From positions 124,001 to 188,000 of the forward strand of contig CAVSCR010000007.1 of NCBI GenBank assembly GCA_963726575.1: 64,000 nucleotides of DNA. The letters run 5' to 3'. Position numbers and translations under genes: made by a program. This document shows positions 59,801 through 64,000 of the stretch, piece after piece. Every line of letters begins with the position of its first letter. Positions within the stretch are counted from its first letter, which is position 1. Origin of the DNA: CAVSCR01 sp963726575. GTDB lineage: Bacteria; Actinomycetota; Actinomycetes; JAHEKZ01. The notes below the pieces were generated by a model that was not told where the DNA came from, did no database searches, and worked only from the letters and a program-made list of their open reading frames with translations.

Positions 59801-60726
59801 TGGAACATCATGTCCAGTCGCCGCAGGATGACCCCCTCGCGCAGCGCCCAAGGACCGATCTCCAGTCGCGGCACGTCGAACAGGTCCATCGCGGCATCGG
59901 CCACGAGAGCACCCGCGAGCAGCTGCTCGGCACGCCCCAGGGACACCCCGGGCAGCTCAGCGCGCTCCGGCGACGGCATCGTGGCCAGGCGTTGGGTCCA
60001 ATGCGCGAGCGCCTCGTGGGTGAGATGGCGTGGCACGTACGGACCCTCGCTGCTGGGCGCGGCTCCGGCGAGCCGGGCGAGTTGCCGAAACGTCTTGGAG
60101 GTCCCTACGACGTGAGAAGCCCTCCCCATGCGTTCGATCTCGGGGACGTGGCGGGCGATCTCGGCGCGCACGTGCTTGCGCATCGAGCGCACCTCGTCCT
60201 TGTGCGGCGGGTCCGACGTGAACCACTCCCGAGTCAGGCGCCCCGCGCCGAGCTGCAGGGAGAAAGCGCCGTCCGGCTCCTCGTCGATCCCGGTGGCGAC
60301 CTCGAGCGAGCCGCCTCCGATGTCGAACACGAGCAGGCGTCCGCTGGACCATCCGAACCACCGACGAACGGCGAGGAACGTGAGCCGCGCTTCGTCGGCG
60401 CCGCTCAGGACGTTCAGGTCGATGCCGGTCTTGTCCCGCACCGAGGCGAGCACTTCGTCGCCGTTCGGCGCCTCGCGCAACGCCGAGGTGGCGAACGCCA
60501 CGAGTTGTTCCACGCCCTTGTCCTCAGCGACCTCGGCCGCATCCGCCACGAACGACGCGAGGCGTTCCGCACCCTCGTTGACCAAGTGTCCGCGGTCGTC
60601 GAGAAGCTGCGCCAAGCGCAGCTCGGTCTTGTAGGAGAACGCCGGTCGAGGTGCGGCTCCGGGGTACGCGTCGACGACCAGCAGGTGCACGGTGGTGGAG
60701 CCCACATCGAGCACACCGAGCCGCAT
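59797..60726 (-). CDS. Ppx/GppA family phosphatase (exopolyphosphatase-like)
   Basis: 309 aa ASKHA-fold phosphatase acting on polyphosphate or pppGpp. Motifs: RLGVLDVGSTTVHLLVVDAY (phosphate 1), FATSALREAPNGDEVL, SGADEARLTFLAVRRWFG, VFDIGGGSLEVATG (phosphate 2) and VVGTSKTFRQLARLAG. It has the short form without the C-terminal HD domain, as usual for actinobacterial Ppx1. It has a leaderless-type promoter and diverges from the Cys-rich gene. Confidence 0.9.
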   Translation of the reverse strand: MRLGVLDVGSTTVHLLVVDAYPGAAPRPAFSYKTELRLAQLLDDRGHLVNEGAERLASFVADAAEVAEDKGVEQLVAFATSALREAPNGDEVLASVRDKTGIDLNVLSGADEARLTFLAVRRWFGWSSGRLLVFDIGGGSLEVATGIDEEPDGAFSLQLGAGRLTREWFTSDPPHKDEVRSMRKHVRAEIARHVPEIERMGRASHVVGTSKTFRQLARLAGAAPSSEGPYVPRHLTHEALAHWTQRLATMPSPERAELPGVSLGRAEQLLAGALVADAAMDLFDVPRLEIGPWALREGVILRRLDMMFQ

Positions 60727-60739
60727 GCCGGTGACGCTA
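60724..60739 (-). promoter_or_regulatory. Leaderless-type promoter of the Ppx/GppA gene
   Basis: Minus-strand TAGCGT (60739-60734) ends 7 nt before the ATG at 60726. Confidence 0.5.
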
Positions 60740-60756
60740 CCCCCGTCACCGCGCCC

Positions 60757-60771
60757 TAGGCTGCGAGGGTG
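60757..60771 (+). promoter_or_regulatory. Leaderless-type promoter of the Cys-rich protein gene
   Basis: TAGGCT at 60757-60762 ends 6 nt before the GTG at 60769. With the Ppx promoter it gives two back-to-back leaderless starts within a 42-bp gap. Confidence 0.5.
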
Positions 60772-61536
60772 CCCGAAGTCTCCCTCGATTTTCCACGAGC
60801 GTGGGTTGAGTTCGTCGACCCAACCGATGACGCCCAGATCTTCCGCGTCGATCTCACGTGGCTAGCTTCGCGCTGGACCTGCATCTTCGGGGCTGGTTGT
60901 CACGGCATCTTCCCGGGACGCGGCGACGACGGTTGCTGCACGTTGGGGGCGCACTTCGCGGACAAGGACGACGAGTTGCGCGTGAAGAAGTGGGCCAAAA
61001 GGCTGACGCCGCAGGACTGGCAGTTGCACGGGACCAAGAAGGTCACTGAACGCGACGACGAGGGAGACCGCAAGACCCGGGTCGTTGACGGCGCGTGCAT
61101 CTTCTTGAACCGGCCGGATTTCGCCGGCGGCGCCGGCTGCGCCCTCCATTCGATGGCGCTACGACTGGGCGTGCCGATCGTCGAGACCAAGCCGGACGTC
61201 TGCTGGCAACTCCCCCTGCGACGGACCTACCGCAACGTCAAGCGCGCCGACGGCACGGCGTATCTCGAGATCTCGATCGGTGAGTACGACCGGCGCGGCT
61301 GGGGGCCTGGCGGTCACGACCTGTCGTGGTACTGCTCGGGCAACACCGACGCGCACGTCGGCAAGCAGCCGGTGTACCTCTCCAACCGGGTCGAGCTCAT
61401 CGAGCTGATGGGGGAGGCGGCCTACGACGTCCTGGCGCGCCTGTGTGAAGAGCGCCTCGCCGGCGCCACCAAGCGCCGGCCCCCGACGGCTCCCCACCCC
61501 GCCGATCCACCCCTCCCCTCAGGAAACCCAAGTTGA
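60769..61536 (+). CDS. Cys-rich conserved protein (YkgJ-like cysteine cluster)
   Basis: 255 aa. Cysteines cluster at about 38-57 (CIFGAGCHGIF, DDGCCTLGAHF), then GACIFLNRPDFAGGAGCALH and a Cys-Trp pair in KPDVCWQLPL. The spacing recalls the zinc/iron-chelate YkgJ family. Trp-rich C-terminal half (YDRRGWGPGGHDLSWYCSGN), with no signal peptide or helix anchor. The function is not known; a metal- or Fe-S-binding role is inferred from the cysteines alone. Confidence 0.75.
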   Translation: MPEVSLDFPRAWVEFVDPTDDAQIFRVDLTWLASRWTCIFGAGCHGIFPGRGDDGCCTLGAHFADKDDELRVKKWAKRLTPQDWQLHGTKKVTERDDEGDRKTRVVDGACIFLNRPDFAGGAGCALHSMALRLGVPIVETKPDVCWQLPLRRTYRNVKRADGTAYLEISIGEYDRRGWGPGGHDLSWYCSGNTDAHVGKQPVYLSNRVELIELMGEAAYDVLARLCEERLAGATKRRPPTAPHPADPPLPSGNPS

Positions 61537-61593
61537 TCTTGGACTTCATGTGCATGTTGATCATGAAGTGCCGACATCTACTCCTTGATCAAC
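61531..61593. repeat. AT-rich palindromic intergenic element before radA
   Basis: GTTGATC occurs at 61532-61538 and 61556-61562, and inverted as GATCAAC at 61587-61593. Between them ACTTCATG (61543-61550) and CATGAAGT (61562-61569) form a perfect 8-bp inverted repeat with an 11-base loop. The stretch is clearly less GC-rich than its surroundings. It may act as terminator for the upstream gene or be a dispersed repeat. Confidence 0.55.
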
Positions 61594-61643
61594 ACCGGAC
61601 TGTCCCGGTGAGTCGACGCCGCGACGTTGTCCGGGCTGCGCAC

Positions 61644-61659
61644 TAGGGTCCGCGGCATG
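61644..61659 (+). promoter_or_regulatory. Leaderless-type promoter of radA
   Basis: TAGGGT at 61644-61649 ends 7 nt before the ATG at 61657; no ribosome site lies between. Confidence 0.55.
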
Positions 61660-63030
61660 GTGAAGAGCGCCGCCGCCAAGTCGGCTCCCCGTCCGACGTT
61701 CCGCTGCGGCGAGTGTGGCTGGACGTCGGTGAAGTGGGTCGGCAGGTGCGGGGAGTGCCAGGCCTGGGGCAGCGTCGAGGAGGTCGGCGTCCCTGCCCGG
61801 ATCGTCACCGCCGGGCCGGTGACGACAGCCGCGCAGCCCATCGGAGACGTCGACGCAAACGTCGCGCTGGCACGACCGACCGGCGTCGCCGAGCTCGATC
61901 GGGTCCTGGGCGGTGGCCTCGTTCCCGGCGCGGTCGTGCTGCTCGCCGGAGAGCCAGGTGTTGGCAAGTCCACGCTCCTGCTCGACGTTGCTGCGCGATG
62001 TGCGCGGCGCGACGGGCCGGTGCTGTACGTCACCGGCGAGGAGTCAGCGGCGCAGGTGCGCCTGCGGGCCGATCGCATCGGCGCGTTGGACGACGCGTTG
62101 CTGCTGGCCGCCGAGACCGACCTGGCCACAGTGCTGGGGCATGTCGCGGCCACCAACCCGCGCCTCCTCGTCGTCGACTCGGTGCAGACGATCTCTTCGG
62201 CGCAGGTCGACGCCGCTCCGGGCGGCGTCACGCAGGTGCGCGAGGTCGCCGCAGCCCTGATCCGCACCGCGAAGGAGCGCCACCTGCCCGTTGTCCTCGT
62301 CGGTCATGTCACCAAGGACGGCACCGTGGCCGGGCCTCGCCTGCTCGAGCATCTCGTCGACGTCGTCTGCCAGTTCGAGGGTGAGCGTCACGGTCGGCTG
62401 CGCGTCGTCCGAGCGATCAAGAACCGCTACGGTCCCACCGACGAGGTCGGTTGCTTCGACCTTGGCGATGCCGGCATCAACGGGCTGAGCGATCCGTCCG
62501 GACTGTTTCTCTCCCAGCGCACCGACCCCGTTCCCGGCACCTGCGTCACGGTGACCCTCGAGGGACGTCGACCGCTGGTCGCGGAGGTGCAGTCCCTGGT
62601 CGTCGGCACGCAGGTGGCCACCCCAAGGCGCACGACGTCAGGACTGGACTCGGCTCGTGTGGCGATGGTGCTGGCCGTGCTCGAACGCCGCGCGAACACA
62701 CCGGTGTCGAAGCTAGAGGTGTACGCAGCCACGGTCGGTGGCGTCCAGCTGCGCGAACCGGCGGCCGACCTCGCACTGGCCCTGGCCGTCGCCAGCGCGG
62801 CCCGCGACCTTGCGCTTCCGGTCGACCTCGTGGCCGTCGGTGAGGTCGGCCTGGCCGGTGAGGTGCGTCAGGTCAGCGGAGTGGCCCAGCGCCTGTCCGA
62901 GGCGGCCCGCCTGGGCTTTCGCAAGGCCCTCGTTCCGGTCGGTGCCGGGGCCGCACCGGACGGGATCACCGCGATCGAGGTCCCCGACGTCAACGCCGCC
63001 CTTCGCACCCTCATGCGCGTGGTCGACTGA
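61657..63030 (+). CDS. radA: DNA repair protein RadA
   Basis: RecA-like ATPase/helicase promoting branch migration in recombination. It has 457 aa from ATG 61657. N-terminal zinc finger FRCGECGWTSVKWVGRCGEC (about 16-35), Walker A LLAGEPGVGKSTLLLD (near 105), Walker B RLLVVDSVQTISS and the RadA-specific KNRYGP motif in VRAIKNRYGPTDEVG. A C-terminal Lon-like domain follows (GEVGLAGEVRQVSGVAQRLS). Complete. It is followed by the GNAT gene and disA; RadA and DisA are functionally linked in other bacteria. Confidence 0.96.
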   Translation: MVKSAAAKSAPRPTFRCGECGWTSVKWVGRCGECQAWGSVEEVGVPARIVTAGPVTTAAQPIGDVDANVALARPTGVAELDRVLGGGLVPGAVVLLAGEPGVGKSTLLLDVAARCARRDGPVLYVTGEESAAQVRLRADRIGALDDALLLAAETDLATVLGHVAATNPRLLVVDSVQTISSAQVDAAPGGVTQVREVAAALIRTAKERHLPVVLVGHVTKDGTVAGPRLLEHLVDVVCQFEGERHGRLRVVRAIKNRYGPTDEVGCFDLGDAGINGLSDPSGLFLSQRTDPVPGTCVTVTLEGRRPLVAEVQSLVVGTQVATPRRTTSGLDSARVAMVLAVLERRANTPVSKLEVYAATVGGVQLREPAADLALALAVASAARDLALPVDLVAVGEVGLAGEVRQVSGVAQRLSEAARLGFRKALVPVGAGAAPDGITAIEVPDVNAALRTLMRVVD

Positions 63031-63035
63031 TCCAT

Positions 63036-63515
63036 GTGCTGAGCCTGAGGCCGCTCACCGCTGAGCAAGCGGCGGCTGTCACCACCTGGCGTTACGCAGG
63101 GCCGTGGGCGGTCTACGACGGCAGCCCGCCCGCGCCTGATCCGGCCGACGGCTTCCTCGCCGTGATGGACGACGCTCGGGAGCCCGGGGACCAGTGGATC
63201 GGCTTCGCCTGCACCGGGGCTGAGGCGCGAGTGCCGGGTCAGGTCGCAGATCCGAGCATCGTCGACGTCGGCTTCGGCATGCGCCCGGATCTCGTGGGTC
63301 ACGGCCTCGGGCCGTCGTTCGTCACCGCGATCCTCGATCATGTCCGGCGCACCGAGGGCGACGAGCACACGGTCGAGCTGCGCGTCATCGTGCAGGCATG
63401 GAACGAGCGCAGCCGACGGGTGGCTGAGCGGGTCGGATTCGTCGCGACAGGTGAGCATGTTGCCGACCAACAGGGCCGCCAGGTGCCCTACGTCGAGCTT
63501 CGGACGGCCTGGTGA
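63036..63515 (+). CDS. GNAT-family N-acetyltransferase
   Basis: 159 aa from GTG 63036, 5 bp after radA. GNAT fold: LRPLTAEQAAAVTTWRYAGP at the start, the acetyl-CoA loop VGFGMRPDLVGHGLGPSF (R-x-x-G-x-G/A region) and WNERSRRVAERVGFVATGEH near the end. The substrate is unknown. The position between radA and disA suggests cotranscription with radA. Confidence 0.88.
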   Translation: MLSLRPLTAEQAAAVTTWRYAGPWAVYDGSPPAPDPADGFLAVMDDAREPGDQWIGFACTGAEARVPGQVADPSIVDVGFGMRPDLVGHGLGPSFVTAILDHVRRTEGDEHTVELRVIVQAWNERSRRVAERVGFVATGEHVADQQGRQVPYVELRTAW

Positions 63516-63559
63516 TGTCGTCGCGAACGGCCGTGAATGGCGCACGCCGCGGCTGTCGT

Positions 63560-63601
63560 TAGACTCCCCATGATCGTCACAGGGATTGCGGGGCTGACAT
63601 G
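63560..63601 (+). promoter_or_regulatory. Possible disA promoter and ribosome site
   Basis: TAGACT at 63560-63565 could be a -10, giving a leader of about 27 nt, with GGGG 4-5 nt before the ATG at 63599. No convincing -35 is seen. Confidence 0.35.
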
Positions 63602-64000
63602 ACGCCGAGCGACAAGGCGATCGTCACCGACCCTGAGTTCCTACTGCGTGCCACGCTTGCGGCCGTCGCCCCCGGCACGGCCCTGCGCGACGGCCTGGAG
63701 CGCATGCTGCGCGGTCGCACGGGTGGGCTCATCGTGCTCGGCTACGACAAGGCAGTCGAGGCTCTGTCCAGTGGCGGCTTCGAGCTCGACGTCGAGTTCA
63801 CGGCAACACGATTGCGCGAGCTCGCCAAGATGGACGGCGGCATCATTCTCGACATCGATGCGGTGAAGATTCACAAGGCCGCGGTCCACCTGATGCCAGA
63901 TCCGTCGATCTCCTCCGAGGAGATGGGCACTCGTCATCGCACAGCTGAGCGGGTGGCCAAGCAGACCGGGTACCCGGTGATCTCGGTGAGCCAGTCGATG
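63599..64000 (+). CDS. disA: DNA integrity scanning diadenylate cyclase DisA (partial)
   Basis: Makes cyclic di-AMP from two ATP while scanning DNA. The first 134 residues are present and the gene runs off the right edge (the family is about 350 aa). The DAC domain is visible: LRDGLERMLRGRTGGLIVLG, then KMDGGIILDIDA and GTRHRTAERVAKQTG. The RHR motif is intact; the usual DGA motif reads DGG here. Confidence 0.94.
   Translation, partial: MTPSDKAIVTDPEFLLRATLAAVAPGTALRDGLERMLRGRTGGLIVLGYDKAVEALSSGGFELDVEFTATRLRELAKMDGGIILDIDAVKIHKAAVHLMPDPSISSEEMGTRHRTAERVAKQTGYPVISVSQSM

Noticed and set aside
63863..63876. GTGAAGATTCACAA in disA, resembling a Rex site
   Set aside because: The half-sites are separated by 2 instead of 4 bases and lie inside a conserved coding segment (VKIHK).
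1..64000. tRNA/rRNA genes, CRISPR arrays, transposases, integrases
   Set aside because: None could be recognised when reading both strands; the window is densely filled by the genes listed, and only the 35909-36213 and 23518-23913 gaps are long, both explained by regulatory elements and the small gene.

Overview
This window is GC-rich actinobacterial chromosome. The signs are GTG/TTG starts, genes joined by ATGA or GTGA stop/start overlaps, a complete menaquinone pathway, a HemD fused to a SUMT-like domain, BldC- and bS22-type small genes and a radA-disA pair. From memory, the order ppx / TIM-barrel / proC / bldC / bS22 / epimerase / acyltransferase / SerB-like HAD / glutaredoxin-like / hemA-C-D-B-L / PGAM / resA-ccdA-resB-ccsB / menA-E-B-C-D-G-J resembles Mycobacterium tuberculosis Rv0496-Rv0561c. 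This organism additionally carries rex. The family cannot be resolved from the window. No tRNA, rRNA, CRISPR array or insertion sequence was seen.

Layout. 1-11839 (minus): complex I genes nuoA to nuoL, with nuoL cut by the left edge. 11966-22643: menaquinone synthesis (menJ, menG, menF, menD, menC, menB, menE, menA) plus a secreted peptidoglycan amidase, a conserved small protein and a broken DUF2087 gene. 22614-24264: a DUF4229 protein, an Lrp regulator, a possible 44-aa protein in its own transcription unit, and a membrane-anchored small protein. 24310-35908 (minus): one tightly packed run rex-hemA-hemC-hemD-hemB-hemL-PGAM-resA-ccdA-resB-ccsB, joining redox sensing, heme synthesis and cytochrome c maturation. 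36214-41322: glutaredoxin-like protein, acyl-CoA ligase, HAD phosphatase, acyltransferase, epimerase, bS22 and BldC. 41503-45975: AcuC-type deacetylase and a MacB-like tripartite ABC system. 46012-55738: an accessory sugar locus (MsmK-type ATPase, frameshifted deacetylase, ROK regulator, binding protein, two permeases, GH4, BadF-type kinase, SIS protein). 55748-64000: proC, proline dehydrogenase, ABC-2 exporter, TIM-barrel protein, Ppx/GppA, Cys-rich protein, radA, GNAT and the start of disA.

How it fits together. Rex-like operators (TTGTGAA-N4-TTCACAA pattern) lie in front of rex and in front of menJ, upstream of nuoA. An NADH-sensing repressor could therefore coordinate heme and cytochrome c assembly with menaquinone reduction and complex I. 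Many genes start 6-8 nt after a TANNNT -10 box, pointing to leaderless mRNAs; menB and menE share one symmetric -10 box in a 20-bp divergent gap. The sugar locus is organised around a divergent promoter with a GGAAAGTTTCC palindrome that probably binds the ROK protein.

Three genes carry single-base frameshifts (DUF2087, polysaccharide deacetylase, first sugar permease). These may be real lesions or sequence errors.
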